Assembly: GCF_001522545.3 (NCBI RefSeq) | Contig: NC_031771.1 | Coordinates: 29,035,614-29,099,613 of the forward strand | DNA from: Parus major | Taxonomy: Eukaryota > Chordata > Aves > Passeriformes > Paridae | Direction: 5' to 3' | Length of the DNA: 64,000 nt | Notes under the pieces: generated by a model | Databases searched by the model: none | Told to the model about the DNA's origin: nothing | What the model saw: the letters and a program-made list of their open reading frames with translations, nothing else | Made by a program: the position numbers and the translations under genes | Part shown: positions 1 to 12,477 of the stretch, in pieces | How the letters are laid out: each line of letters starts with the position of its first letter | How positions within the stretch are numbered: the stretch's first letter is position 1

Positions 1-182
1 ATTGCTGGGGGCAAAAGCCTAAGGTGTGGGATAATTACTGCTATCAGCCCCTTAATGTAAGAGAGCTTTCAAATACAGTGAGACAAAGTCTTGGGGTTCC
101 TACAGTTTTTGCTTGGTGTTATTAAAGCACTTTTATTCTCTTTATTTTCCTGATATAATTTTTTTTTTACTTCACCTCAGAT

Positions 183-229
183 TTTAATAGGACTTAACAC
201 AGCTTTTTTAATAGGACTCAATGCAGCTT
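183..229. repeat. Two-copy direct repeat, about 24 bp
   Basis: Two adjacent copies of a unit of the form TTTAATAGGACTYAAYRCAGCTT lie at 183-205 and 207-229 and differ at three positions. This is a small local duplication with no evident function. Confidence 0.75.
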
Positions 230-1928
230 GCATGTAACACATCCTTGTCAAGTAAAGAAAGGTCAAGATATTTCACATATGGACAGATGATACAAATGCC
301 TGCCTGAAACACTTATTCATTCAAATTGCTTGGGAATATAGTGCAAAGAGCATATCAGCTCAGATCTAATTTAGACACTGACAGATTTTGATCTGGGTTA
401 AAACATATGTGTTTGAAACTAGTGTCAGTGGCACTTATCTCAGATTTATATCCATGTAATTGAGAAGGTCATCCGATTCTCTGTGGCTAGTCTGTCCCCT
501 AGGATTTCCTTTACTTGTCTCATGCATCACAAAGTTTGCCCCTGTTGTCTCATATATAAGCTGTTAGATACATGTCTCTCTTTGATCCAAGTTTTGTTTG
601 ACATATTTGTATCAATCTTTACTAGTCCAACCCTGCTCATTGCTCTAGTTTATCTTAAAATTTTCGAATGGCAGTTAAAGGAAATGAGAAAAATATCAGG
701 ATATTTTTGTCTGACCCATTCAGATTTGGGTACCTATATTCATTACTGCTAAAAAAATGTATGGGTTGAATTGTTATTGTTATTACCATTCCTGTGCTCA
801 AAAACATAGTGAATAGGAGTCAGCAGTCTTTCCAAAATAAGGTGGTATGTGAAAGGAGCCCCTTAATGTTGAAAGTCCTGGATCAACATTTCTTTGGTGT
901 CTGAGACCTAGGTAAGCTGTGAAGGGAAGACTGCTCAGCTCTCCAGTCCTTGTTGCCACAGCCTTTTGCTCTGTGCTTTAGTTGAATAATTCAGTCATGC
1001 TGGGAGGTGTTTCTAAATCAGGTATAAATGATCACTTTCCATGATGCTTTTGTAAGGTCCACCTTGGCAGTGGGGATGAGCTAGGCAAGACCTTAAAAGA
1101 TGCTGAACCATTTTTTCCTCTTCTGTCAAATGTGATAATGGCTTTTATTCATCCACTGTGATCTTAAAACACTTAACCTAATGATAAGTTTTTGGTAAAA
1201 TTAGTGGGGGATTTTAACATTTTCAGATTACAACTCAGTTAATTGAAGATGCGAACTGTCTTCTGGACTGGCCTGTTTATCTTTGTTTTAAACCAGGAGC
1301 CCAGACTGACTTGGTTTCTAACCTGAAATATCTTGAATTCTGAAACTCAAGTCTCAGTGCTTTGCAGTAAAAAGAGGCTAATATGATATTCCTTTGTCAC
1401 ATACAAAATGAAGCAAATACTTTTAAAACTGTGGAGACATCCAGATATCTAGGATTGATGGGGCTATTTCCTTCAATTTTACATCAAGTGCTGGAAGTAC
1501 TTTCTAACTAAAAGATTTTCTGAATATTAATGGTTGTAGAGTTTTTGAAGATATAAAACTGAATAAATGAGTCTTTCTCTTATGTATTTTTTCTTACTTT
1601 TTTTTCCTGGAAAAAAAAGAGGAATTTGCAGTACTGTGAATAAGGTGAAGTAATACAGGAGTGGTTTTCAGTACATTGATTTTGCTTTGTGATAAAGGAA
1701 GTGCCAAATGGTTCAGTGCTCCTAGGTGTACATGAGTCACACTTCTGTTCATCTCATTTTGAAGTGAAATGCTCTGGAAATTGAGTATATGAGCAATGCT
1801 AGATAGTCAAGAAGATACTGGTAGAATGAAATAAGTTGTTTAAAATTAATTATTTGGGAAGTGCTTTGCAAAGCATAACTGTAAAGGAGGTAACATTTTC
1901 AACTGGCTTATTCATATGTGAGTGGATT

Positions 1929-1957
1929 ATATTAATCACTGCATTAGTGATTAATAT
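1929..1957. repeat. Perfect inverted repeat with 12-bp arms
   Basis: Arms ATATTAATCACT (1929-1940) and AGTGATTAATAT (1946-1957) are separated by 5 bases. The arms are AT-rich, and nothing around them suggests a terminator or a transposon end. Confidence 0.8.
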
Positions 1958-3120
1958 CCCATTTTATTTTCTTGTAAAGTACAAGATCTGAAAACTAAAG
2001 TACACCTATCTCCAATAAGCATAGCCTTCAAGTGCTTTGTCTGTGAAGATGTAGTTTATTTATTCATTAGGGATTTAATCTATTTTTTAACTTTAAACAT
2101 TGATTTTACTGTTTTGAGCTGCCTGATATTCTCAAAGTTGTTTATTTTCCAGCTAAACTTAGATCGGAATCTCATATTATGTGTCTTCTCTATTTGTCAA
2201 TTTGCCTTAATTTTTTTTAAAAAGAATTCTCATTTCTCATTTAATTTGTACCTTCTGTCCCTTTTTAAGACATCCAAGTCCAAGCTAAAAGTAGAAGCAC
2301 ACCGAGATATGATCTTTGATAGCATTGAAGTACCTTAATGTTTGAACACGCTACTTGTGTGTTTTAGAGAGATCTGAATTAACCAACTCCATTAATGATT
2401 TCAGACACTGAATATCAGAACACACAAAACAAACAAAGAACCTGCTGCTTACTATGCTGTCCTCATGATATTAGATGACAAATGCCATTTTAAAAACCTA
2501 ATTTGTCCTCAAAGTCATTTGCATTTGTTGTATTCCAAATGCCTCCATAATTTCTACAATTTGATGTGTATTAAACAGATATATGCTATGTATAGTACAT
2601 ACATATTTTTGTGGAGGCTTTGCACTGGAAGGCTAGCAGGGTTGGAATTGTGGTGTGCCTCCATGGGAGTCTTGGTATGGCATGATAAACAGGCCCACGG
2701 GGTGCACTGAGTGTATTTATCCCACATTATTAGAAGTCATAGTCAATGTGAGCTGTACACTGAATAAGTTTGTCTCTCTAAAACAGTGTGTTTCTAGGCA
2801 TTAAAGAACCCAAAACCCTAGGGTTATTCAAGCAGTCAGTGCAGGGGATCTCAGCATCATGGTTTGCATTTTGCCTTTGCTCCAGACCATTTTGTACCTC
2901 TTGTACTCGGGTACTAAAGTGAGTAGAAAAAAATCATCTCTGCTGCGTTTGTCACTTGCATATTGAAGAGTATTCTAAGCTAAGGTACCAAACATTTTGG
3001 GTGTGCAAATAGTCAGCATTGCCTAAGCTATTACCCCTTGAGGATGTGTGGCAGTAGAGATGCCGTGCTGCTTGGGGTCATGCTGTGTGTGTGCTGTGCT
3101 GTGCTCAAGTCTGTCTTCAG

Positions 3121-3233
3121 AATCCTGCAGTCTGATTGCAATATGTTTACCCTCTCTGGTAAATTGTGCAGTGCAGAGTGGAGCAGTTATCTTCAGGAGA
3201 AATTATTTTACCCTGAGTCAAAGTCAAATTTAA
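3121..3233 (+). CDS. Weak candidate internal exon
   Basis: The stretch lies between an acceptor-like ...CTGTCTTCAG and a donor GTGAGT at 3234. Only the frame entered in phase 2 is considered here; it is open for 113 nt and leaves in phase 1. The predicted peptide starts ILQSDCNMFTLSGK and is not recognised. The upstream TGTGCTG repeats make the acceptor region atypical. The donor phase does not match the acceptor phase (0) of the next candidate at 7769. A chance combination is quite possible. Confidence 0.13.
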
Positions 3234-4646
3234 GTGAGTGGTGACAGGAGAAATAGTGGGCTTAATCAATAACCTCCTTGTCTCCCCCTTTCCATACAGG
3301 GAATGATTCATTGTGTGCCCAGATTCTCTGTTTCTCAATTAAGAAGCTATGAATTGAAATCTACCATCGACTTTTCACAAGGTCTAGATCCCCTTGGGTT
3401 TTCATCCTTTCTGCAACTGAACACTTCAGCCTTCAAAAATTTGTTTTGGCTTTTGAAGTAGGGATGTCATATCATTTTACAATAGTGAGTGTTTCTTTCC
3501 ACTTGCAGCTATGTGGAAGTCACCACAGGGACCAAGATTGTTCAAGTGTTCAGCAAGAAAAGCTATATCACGTTCATAAATCTCTAAGTCAAATCTAAAA
3601 TAAAAGTCATGCAGCAAACCGGAAAATGAATTTTATTTTAAATCGAAATAGGGATCAGCAGATATAGCCTGGGATTTGGAAATGATTAAGTGTAGCATTC
3701 AGTTAAGAAGTTTCACCTCTCAAGAAAATATAAAGCAAACATTCTTATTCCTGACCTATAGATCTTCGCTGTGTTCAGAATAATAAAATGACTGATCCAA
3801 TCACATATTGATGCAGAAGATCTTGGAGCATTTTTACTGAGACATGAGTCAATAATAGATTTTGTGGTTTTGGCTTTTCTTTCCTGGTTAGATCATGTTT
3901 TAGTTTCAGCTCCTCTTCCCATGTATTATAAGTCCTACTGGTAGATGTTGAAATATGCTGAAGGTTGTATTTCACCTTATCTTTGCTTACATCAATGGGA
4001 ATCTTGTGTAAATTGAGATTGTGGTCCTGAAGGTGCTCGCTTTATTTTTTGTCTTTTAGACTCATGTTCAGTGAAAAAACTGAGATTCAGAGGGAAATGG
4101 ATTGAGCAAAGTATGTAAATCCTATGTCCTAAATGGATATAATTAGAAAACTATATTAATGGTGTTTCTAATTGATTCAATTCAATGTGTACTTGCAGTT
4201 TTCAGCTTTGAATCCTAGAAAGATTTTCAAAGGCTATCTAATCCTGCACCAACAATTAACCAGACTTTCCCTTCATTGTCTTGTCTTGTCACTCATTACT
4301 TGGTTTTGAGGTTTAGATTATGGGTTTCCCTACCATAGCCAAAATGACTTACAGATCTTTTCCAAATTTCAAAGCCTGTCTACTGGTAACGTCGAGTCTT
4401 GATTAATAGTATACATAACTTAATCATGTTTAGCTCTTATATTATCTTTACATTGTTGTCTAAGGAAATGACTGATACTATGACTTAACACAGTCTGTAG
4501 GGTATGGTGAGGTGGTAGGAAATTTATTTTGAGCATTAACATATAATCCCAAAATATCCCCAATCTCAGTGTGTATGAACTATGAATCTGCACAAATTCC
4601 ATCAATTTGAATTTGAAAAAAAAATGTGACAGAGAGTAATATTTAC
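3234..4646. other. AT-rich non-coding stretch
   Basis: Nothing supportable is seen on either strand. The short minus-strand frames near 3147-3975 have no convincing splice context or family resemblance. Confidence 0.5.
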
Positions 4647-4740
4647 CATTTCCAGTGTGATGCTCATACAATTGACGTGAAATTTTGCTTCTTTCACTCC
4701 ACAGAAGAATCTGATAGATTGGAGCACTCTCCTCAGTCTG
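4647..4740 (-). CDS. Candidate internal exon, minus strand
   Basis: Read on the minus strand, a strong polypyrimidine acceptor (TTTCTGTCTTTTGCAG, just above 4740) is followed by 94 nt and then a donor GTAAAT at 4646-4641. In phase 0 the segment is fully open, beginning QTEESAPIYQILLWSERSK and ending in phase 1. A second frame (phase 2 to phase 0) is also open, so the reading is ambiguous. The surrounding minus-strand frame is open for 148 codons (4420-4866). The family is not recognised. It could be a real exon of a minus-strand gene, a decayed exon, or a chance splice-site pair. The splice sites, seen directly, are the main support. Confidence 0.27.
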
Positions 4741-6204
4741 CTGCAAAAGACAGAAATACATGATATAACTATTAATCCCAGTCTCCATCTGCCACTGGAG
4801 ATCTTCACTGACTAGCCCCTTCTCAGAAACAAAATGATAAGGAATGAAAGTTATATTTGTAGACATATATATACAGATTGCATGGAGAAGCTTTTCTCAT
4901 GGGGAGAAAGTTTTTTTTGGGAGTGGTATCAAGGTCAGGCATTTTGACCTTTGGGAACAGGACACAAGATTCATAGGATCCTATATCCTATCCCTGTTCA
5001 TAGGATCCCTATGCTTCGTCAACATTTCTCCGTGATCTTTCTCCTGCCTTTACTTTTCCTTTTGTGATGAATTCTTATGACTGGAAACTGCATTTTATCT
5101 GCTGTCATGCCCCACTGAAGGAAAGTACAGGAAAGTTTTTAGCTCATATTTCACTCAGATGCTTGGTGGGCAAAATTCTCCTTGCTTTGGCATTTTCCTG
5201 TGAATTGGAGCAGGAGATGCTGCACTTGATATTATTTCCATTAAGCTTTGTAAGATTTAAGGCAGAGCCACTGAAGCAGTGACCTCTGACTCTGACGAAA
5301 ATTTGTTAAAGTCAAAGCTCTTCCCAAGAGCGCGATACATAGATTAGCAGATCTGTCAAAACTGGTTTTAAACCATCATTGGCTTTCCTACAATTCACTT
5401 GTGTCTTATTTACCTTTCTTTAACTTATTATAAGTACATCTCTACTGAACAATTATACCAGAATCTAAAATTCAGAAAATAATGATTTTGGTTGTCTTGA
5501 GCCTCAGCCTAACATCATGAGAATGTAGCTTGGAAACTACTGCTCATTTTTGTGAGATCTAATGTTTTGTCTAGCCGTGTTGAAATAATTTACTGAAACA
5601 TTGATGCTGGGTTTTTTCCTCCAAAATCCAAAACTAATGTAAAGCAGTATCATGGAAAAGGAAACCAAACAGAGATACTTGTTTTACCTTAACCTGAAAA
5701 ATAATAATACTGAAACATCCTGCTGCCTCAATTCTGCTCTTAAGAGACTTAAGCATCTGGAAATGAAGATGTGCTAGTGCTAAGCTTTTTTAATAGAATT
5801 TGGATCCTGGAACTGGGAGGATGTAAAAAAATGTTCTTACTTTAACTTCCTGATGAATAAAGCATTTATTATTAATTATGCTTGGGAAGATAATGCTGTA
5901 ATGATGTCTTGCAAAGATCAAAGGGCATGAATCTTTCAGGTTTCAATTCACATGAAATTTATACACATACTGAACTTTATCTGGAGAAGTAATGCCATGA
6001 AACTTAGTACTGATATTGGAATTCTGAAAGTAATTCCGGAGATAATATTTCAAGATAAACTACTGTTTGGATTAGAAAGAAATATGAGTATTATTTTAAC
6101 CTTGGTTTTCAATATCCTTCATCAAATTATCAATTTATTACTTTTGCTGCAGGCAGTTTCTTCTTTCATCTACACCCAGATACCTCAGGAGGAATGCTCC
6201 TGAA
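4741..6204. other. AT-rich non-coding stretch
   Basis: No gene or repeat family is recognised. A short direct repeat, TTCATAGGATCC, occurs near 4970 and 4998. Confidence 0.5.
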
Positions 6205-6325
6205 ATTGGCTTGAGGAACCTGGTCCTAAGTAAATTTGATTCTACACTCTGAATGACAGGTTGCACTTGAGGATATCCTGAAATCCCTTCCAATCTGAAT
6301 TATTCTACCATTGTATTGTACTGAT
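6205..6325 (+). mobile_element. CR1 LINE 3' tail fragment
   Basis: The segment beginning GGCTTGAGGAACCTGGTCCT and running to ...AAATCCCTTCCAATCTGAAT then TATTCTACCATTGTATTGTA follows the layout of the 3' untranslated end of avian CR1 LINEs. That layout is a conserved block with CCCTTCCAA close to the end, then degenerate 8-bp ATTCTATG-type repeats. The element is on the plus strand and severely 5'-truncated, with no reverse-transcriptase part. Divergence from the family pattern is considerable, suggesting an old insertion. Identification is from memory of the family consensus. Confidence 0.8.
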
Positions 6326-7768
6326 GAGAGACCAGAGCAGGGCCCAAGTAACCAAGGATGTATTTGAAATTTCAGGTGTACTGGAAATGCAAACAGCTAC
6401 CACAACACAAGAAGAAGTAAAATTGTACCTTCTAGCATTAACTGACTTGAATAAAATCTGCTTTTCTAAGAAAACAAAAGAGGAGAAACAGATGGGAGTG
6501 AATTAGGAAGAGAAAAATCTATTGTTGTGATGCTTTAATCCATTGAAATACGTGAGCCTGGAAATGTAGTAATAAAAATTCAGGGACTATATTTTAGGAG
6601 GAATTAGGTGCTAGCAGGTGTTTTCTAAGGGTCAAGGTTACACTGTCCTGAAGAATGACAGCAGGGAAGCCAGCTCTGGAGTGTCGCATCAGTGATTCCG
6701 CACACCACAGCCTAAGCCAGAGCTGCTGAAATGTGTTCTCATGACTGGGAGTCCAGCTGCTTTCTCTAGGATGCAGGTAAGATTCAGTTGTGCTTTCATG
6801 TCTCATCCTCTTTTTTTACTCTTTCTTTCCTCTTGACTGGTATTTATGTCATGGCTTAGTAAAATGTAATTCCAGTATTTTCTTTGCTCAGCCTGACTGA
6901 CTTACTCCTTGGTCAGCAGTCATCAGACCCTGTGCTTTGTGCACTGAACTGAATGACCTTTTCCACCTACTCAGGACAAATACTTTTTTTCCTTAGCAAA
7001 GACAGACACTTTCTTCAGCAATAGTGAACATGTCAATTTAAAGCTAAGTGGGAAAACCGAATTCTAGCATTTAGTTCCAGAAGGCAGCCTCAGTTTATAT
7101 GCCAGCAAGTCACATGGCAATACAACACATTTTTATTCAAACAAAAATGAATAGTTGCCATAGTTACCAAAAAATCATAAGATGCCATACAAAACTGGGA
7201 AATGAATGTATTATCTCTAAAGGACACAATTGCCAATGAATAAGAACAGCCTTTTCCTTTTGTTTTAACCAACTGGATGGTGACATCATGCCAGTTGCTA
7301 TTTTGTGCAGTGCAAAATCTGACAGAATACTGAACCCTTTATGGAGTGAATACATAAACATATAGCTAGTGCATTTCTAGATATGCCTCAGATACACATG
7401 TTGTTGGAATCTTTGTAGATACGGTAATTTGGAATAGAACTGGTGCCTTTACTCTTTCTCTTACAAGAGAATATTTTCTTTCTGCTGGGGAAAATATATC
7501 TGATTTTCATTACTTATTTTTAAAGCATGAAAAGAAAAAAAATTCATGATTTTGGTAGACACATTTTGACTTTGTAACCTCTCTTGATACACTGTATAAA
7601 TGGCTTGACTTAGCTGAGAATTGCGCTACTGCCAAAACTGGTGAATCCTGAATTTCGCTAAACTTTGGCAATCTAGTTAAAGCAATTGGCATGCTTCTGT
7701 TCGCTTGTGTTGATGGGAACTGGGTATCTATATATAGCTATCTATGCTCGTATGACTTACTTCCACAG
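6326..7768. other. AT-rich non-coding stretch
   Basis: A 60-codon open frame at 6324-6506 begins inside the end of the CR1 tail and has no splice context worth reporting. Nothing else is seen. Confidence 0.45.
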
Positions 7769-7874
7769 TCCATAATTGACCTGGATTTGAGTGGTCAAGA
7801 CTTAATGGAATTGGAGAGTCTACTGCCAGAGTTACAAAAATATTTCTGTAGGCAGAAGGAAAGAAAAACCTTAG
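7769..7874 (+). CDS. Candidate internal exon, unknown protein
   Basis: A good acceptor (GACTTACTTCCACAG) precedes 106 nt that end at a donor GTACGT (7875). Only one frame is open: phase 0 in, phase 1 out. The predicted peptide begins SIIDLDLSGQDLMELESLLP and continues through a Q/K/E/R-rich stretch. Its composition is acidic, leucine-rich and charged, unlike the F/I/Y-rich chance frames of this AT-rich DNA. The LDLSGQDL motif is reminiscent of a leucine-rich-repeat strand, but one motif is not enough to assign a family. The phase-1 exit fits the phase-1 entry of the candidate at 28246-28302, implying an intron of about 20 kb. A non-functional decayed exon is an alternative. Confidence 0.35.
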
Positions 7875-8864
7875 GTACGTGCCTTTTGGTGATCATCTGA
7901 GAGGAAAATAACTACAAAGAAGATGCAATTCTCATTGTACAGAACTGGTCAGGGGGATGATTTTGTACAGCATGGTTTATCACAGACCTGTACATTTGCT
8001 ATCATTGTAATCATTGGCAAGGACTCCGTAAATGGTTGTACCTGACAACCATCATAAGAATAAAATAAATGCAAGTATAAATAAATAGAAGAAAGTCAAT
8101 ATCATAAACACTGGTAGCTTAAATCTAAAATATTATTCTGCAAGTCAAGGAGAAGTGAGAAAAAGCTGGCTAAAGGAACAAAACTAGACCAAAATAATTT
8201 TTCCAGTGTATTTGGAAAAGAAGCCTACCAGATGGCCTGTATTGAGACAGCCAGATTATAGAAGGAGCACTCAAGGAGCATGAGGCCATTTCAGGGAAGC
8301 TCCATGAGTTTCATGCATTGATGTGCATTGTGTAAGAAGCAAAAATATTTGCACCCTCTAAGGCCCTAACACAGGAAAAAAAGGAGTCAGCCTAGAATAT
8401 GTTTAAAACACACAGACAGCAGAAGAATATGTGGTAAAATTTGATGGAAGAAACCCCCCAAAATCATCAGTTTGGTTAACATTCACATACTAGTTCAAAC
8501 ACAGCTTAAGTATGGAGCACCTTGCACTTGCAGGCTCCATTTGGAACAACCCTGGTATCCAGAGGCAGGAGAATGACAACTCTTACATCCTAAATAAAAA
8601 ATTGTTGGTGGGAGCAAAGTGGGGAAGCATAGGCTGGCCATTCTGAATCCTGTATTGGGCAGATCAGCAGAAGCTTTGATGGAGGGCAGGCTTCAGCACA
8701 CCTCTGTTGGTTGACATTGTGCCTTTTTATGGCTTCTTGAAGTGCTTTCAGAGCAGCACCAAGTATATCAATGAGATGATTTGCTATGCTAAAATAATGT
8801 ACTGAAGTTTCCAAAAGGCAAACATTCTCCTAGAGCTTTTTAGACATGTGATGGGGCAAGAGGA
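7875..8864. other. Unassigned sequence upstream of a CR1 fragment
   Basis: No gene is recognised. Part of 8480-8864 may be further degraded CR1 body, since it directly precedes the recognisable reverse-transcriptase segment in the right orientation. I could not align it convincingly. Confidence 0.35.
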
Positions 8865-9180
8865 AAGATTGTAACATGGATAAGTTATTGGCCAAAAGAT
8901 AAACAGAGGAATGATTTGGTCAGGGGCCCTGAGAAAGTATGCAGATGATACTGTGTTATTCAAGGTACAGAGGGGGTCAGTGGCATGCAGCACAGACTCA
9001 TAAAAGGGCTTTACAAGATCCAGGTATGAATGAAATGTTAGGCCAAATCTAATACAGATAAATGCAAATTGATCCACTGGGAAAAACAGTCTAACCTTTG
9101 CATTAACATGGTAGGCTGTGAACCTGCCATCTCCCAGCATCTTCCAATTTTAGGTTTTGGCAGATTTAAATAGGATTTAA
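8865..9180 (+). mobile_element. CR1 LINE fragment, reverse-transcriptase part
   Basis: Plus-strand translation shows a decayed reverse-transcriptase core. An NDL block (about 8909-8920) is followed, after a frame break, by LRKYADDTVLF (about 8928-8960), which carries the Y-A-D-D catalytic motif. A block reading NTDKCKLIHW (about 9050-9080) follows about 40 codons later. The order and spacing match the palm-to-thumb region of CR1 ORF2. The copy carries stops and frameshifts and is inactive. The element is truncated at both ends, and no 3' CR1 tail is recognised directly after 9180. Confidence 0.6.
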
Positions 9181-11974
9181 ATAGGATCCATACCTGTTTG
9201 TAATGAAGGACAGGAAGAAAACCAGTTTCTGTATGTGAATTTCAGGAGAAAGAGATAATTTTCTCATTCAAGCCTGATAATTTCTGAATGAGAGAGGAAG
9301 GTCTTGAATGATACTGTAACCTGTTCCATTAACAGAATAGCACAGCAGTCTATTTTTAGATCACTTCATCCTGTGCAGCAAGGGAGCAATTTCATTGCCT
9401 TCCCAATACAATCTAGGCTTGACTGTGTATATGGGCTTTTTAATTAGACCCCCTCCTCCCCACATACATATTTATGCAGGGAAATTTATTCAAGAAAACT
9501 CACTTTTGGGTACAAATCCAAGTTTTGTGTGTAAAATAACATTAGACGTGAAATAAAGCAGAACCACTTCAAATTATTATGTCACCCAGACAGGAAAGAA
9601 AACAACATAATGTAGAAAGAACAAATGATTGAATATTCATAAGAATAAAACCTATTTAAACCAAAGTTGTTGCAGTCAATCATCTATAAGCAATCCACAG
9701 GTTGAAAATTGCGTGCCATATATATTTGATAAGCAACTGGAAATTGTAAACAATGAAGTAAGAGCCAGTCAAACAACAGACTAACAGCAGTGAAAAAAAC
9801 CCCAGCATTTAACAATACAATGTTTCCTGAAATTGTCTGTGGTGCTTTATATCACAGGGCTAGAATACTACCTACAACAGAGCTTTGTTTAATAAATACA
9901 GGATCTTATTCTGGAATCCAAATTTCTGATGCCCCTGGGAGTTGATGATGTTGGCAGGTAACTGTATCACTGATTATTATAGCAAAAAATAGTCCTGTTC
10001 ATGGCTGACCAGGGGCTGGGGAAATACGTGACTCATTTGGAACCATAATCCAGCATTTAAACACCACACATTAATTTCTTGCTTGGCACTGCCATTCTAT
10101 CTGAGTGAATTTTGTTGCTTATCCTGTAAATAATTAAGAAATCCTGTCTGTCTTCTATAGAAAAAGAACATGACACAGCAAGAAAACCAATATACGTAGA
10201 AATTGTGATTATCTGTGCTCACGTAGGAGAATCAAGGCTAGAATAGAAATTGCTTGCTTAATTTGTTGGGGTATAATCTTCTCTCTCGCCCTTAGCTCCT
10301 TGTAAACAGCTTATGCCTTTTGTGTGGCTTAGAAGCTTGCATGGATGGTCATTATCCCTCACATTTCCAGCATGTTAACTATCTATATGCCTGTGGTACA
10401 TTAGAGCACTACCTAAAAAAAAGTAGCAAATTTATAATGGGAATAGTAATTTAATATCAGAAAATGTGGCAATAGGAAGATGGATATAATGATAGTAAAT
10501 GGCAGATAGTCACAGAAATGAGATATTCTTCTTATTCTGAATTATTTGACTGGAAACATAACTGTAATTTCATGTCACCTAAGGTTTGACTGGAAAAGTT
10601 AAAATCTTTAACAGAAGGCTGTAAATAATATTGCCATACTAGACAGATGTTGCTCTAAGCTTACAAATATAAAGATGTTCATTTGGTCAGGGATCAGAGA
10701 CAATGCAGTGTAATTGCTCATCTAGCCAGGAGCCTGAGGTAGGGGAGGGTGAATGCTTAGAATGACTAACTGTGTAAGTTCAAGGCATACTGGAAACAAT
10801 TTGTTGTTGAATAAAAAAATGTATGTGATGTAAATTTTTAAACAATATTTAAAAAATACAGAAGACAAATTTGTCTAGTCATGCATTATAGGAAGACATT
10901 TTACATTTAGCACTTTACAAAATGTGTAACATTGTTGCAAAGTGTGGGATAGTATTATGATTATTACCTGGCAAGCCACTAAAGCCACCTAACTGTGAAG
11001 TCTCTTAGATAAAGTGCATTGTGTACCCAAACTGTGCAAAAGTAAACTTCTGCATATAGTGTTTTCAATTATGATTGTCCAAAAATAGATAAGATTGTCT
11101 TGGGTTATGAAGACTAACTATAGATACCAAGCTACTGCAACTAATTATTGCCATCTTACACTATTTACAGATCTTGGAAAGAAAAGCTCCCAGCTCTTTC
11201 CAGCACAGAGCATCTTGGGGTCAACTGCTGAAAAAATGAACTAGTAAACTCATTGCTATCACCTGAAATTCATTATTTTTCCTTAATAAGGTATTTTTTC
11301 TTTTGACTGTTTCCATCTCAAAGGATAACAGTGAATTTCTTAAAGGCAAAAAAATACTCTAAATTTATCTGTAGAAACTCTATATTTTGTCAGTATATGG
11401 AACAGAAAGGACCTCAGACTCTGGATGTTGAGATTGTCTTAGGAGGAAGGACAAATAGACTTGGTGCACATTTTTGAACACATAAAAATGTGGTTTTGTA
11501 TCAGAAGAAAATTAAAAGCCATACTGACTTTCAGAGCGTGCACTTGCTGACTGATGAATGTATAATGATATACTGAGGTGAACTGTAGAACATCAAATGC
11601 ACTTACAAAGTAAATTTTATTACATTAATTTTTAAAAATATCTTCATGCTAAAATAAGAACTATTATTTCAATAAATTTCATGGAATTATAGTGTCTATT
11701 CATCTATGCATGCAAAATGTTAAAGAAGTCTTCTTTATCTGGTTGTAGAGTTAATTTATACCTAGATCTTTTATGTTGTATAATGCTAAAGAAACTGCTT
11801 GATGAGTGATATGAAATATCCAATGATATTTTCTCTCTTTGTCAGCATCTTAATTTTTGACTGTTTAGTTTGTTGAAATGTTCTGCTTTTTAAGAGTCAT
11901 CAGATGTTTCCTATCTTGTCCAAAGAGAAGTCTAAACTAGGGCCATACAAATAACTTTTGTCTTTATTTAGAAA
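9181..11974. other. AT-rich non-coding stretch
   Basis: A tandem pair of ATTTAAATAGG occurs at about 9166-9187. Otherwise there are no open frames of note, and no repeat family is recognised over nearly 2.8 kb. It is likely intronic or intergenic. Confidence 0.5.
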
Positions 11975-12230
11975 TGGTACTCCCCAATCTAGCGTTCCCT
12001 CTGAAACACTCCAAGCTATGCATCGCTCTTTCACCTCCCCCTTCCCTTCCCCCTGTGGCAGGCTGGAGAGGAGAATTAGAGGCACAAAAGTTTGAGGGTT
12101 TAAGATGAAAACAATTTATTTGAAACAGCAATGAAATAAGAAATAAACATTAACAGCAAGAACATTAATAATAGATTGTATGAGGGAGGTGAACATTTCC
12201 CATGCAAGTGGTCACCATGTAAAGTCCGCT
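11975..12230 (-). mobile_element. Avian ERV-type LTR fragment, minus strand
   Basis: On the minus strand, a poly(A) signal AATAAA (complement of 12115-12120) is followed by a pyrimidine-rich CTCTAATTCTCCTCTCC block, then GGGGGAAGGGAAGGGGGAGG and a GAAAGAGCGATG stretch. This order resembles the R/U5 end of a common bird endogenous-retrovirus LTR family, whose copies carry a polypyrimidine block, a C/G-rich run and GAGTGAGCGAGCGGC-type sequence. The 5' (right) boundary is unclear. No internal retroviral coding sequence is visible beside it. The call is based on remembered consensus. Confidence 0.55.
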
Positions 12231-12477
12231 CCTCAGCAATAATCATTATTAATACATATAAATCTGTTTAATGAAACCTGTAGTAGAAAATAGCAGACAG
12301 TGGGGATTTTGCTGACTTTCGCTTGAAGTATGTGAAAATTTTTGAATGTCATATAAATGGCACATAGTTAATATATTTCTAAGTCACTAGTAAAAAATGA
12401 GAGCAAAGTATTGAACAATCTATGTTAACAACTTTATCTTGGCATGCTGTTATTCATACAGATAAAATACGTACCTG

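Larger units (their letters stand above)
1..3120. other. AT-rich non-coding stretch
   Basis: No gene or recognisable mobile element is seen. It contains a degenerate 24-bp tandem pair (183-229) and a perfect inverted repeat (1929-1957). Short open frames here are rich in F, L, I and S, as expected from AT-rich non-coding DNA. Confidence 0.5.

Noticed and set aside
3090..3108. TGTGCTGTGCTGTGC repeat as a regulatory element
   Set aside because: Too short and imperfect; no motif family is implied.
4420..4866. 148-codon minus-strand frame as a single gene
   Set aside because: Only the middle (4647-4740) has splice signals. The outer parts are hydrophobic and AT-driven. Reported as a candidate exon instead.
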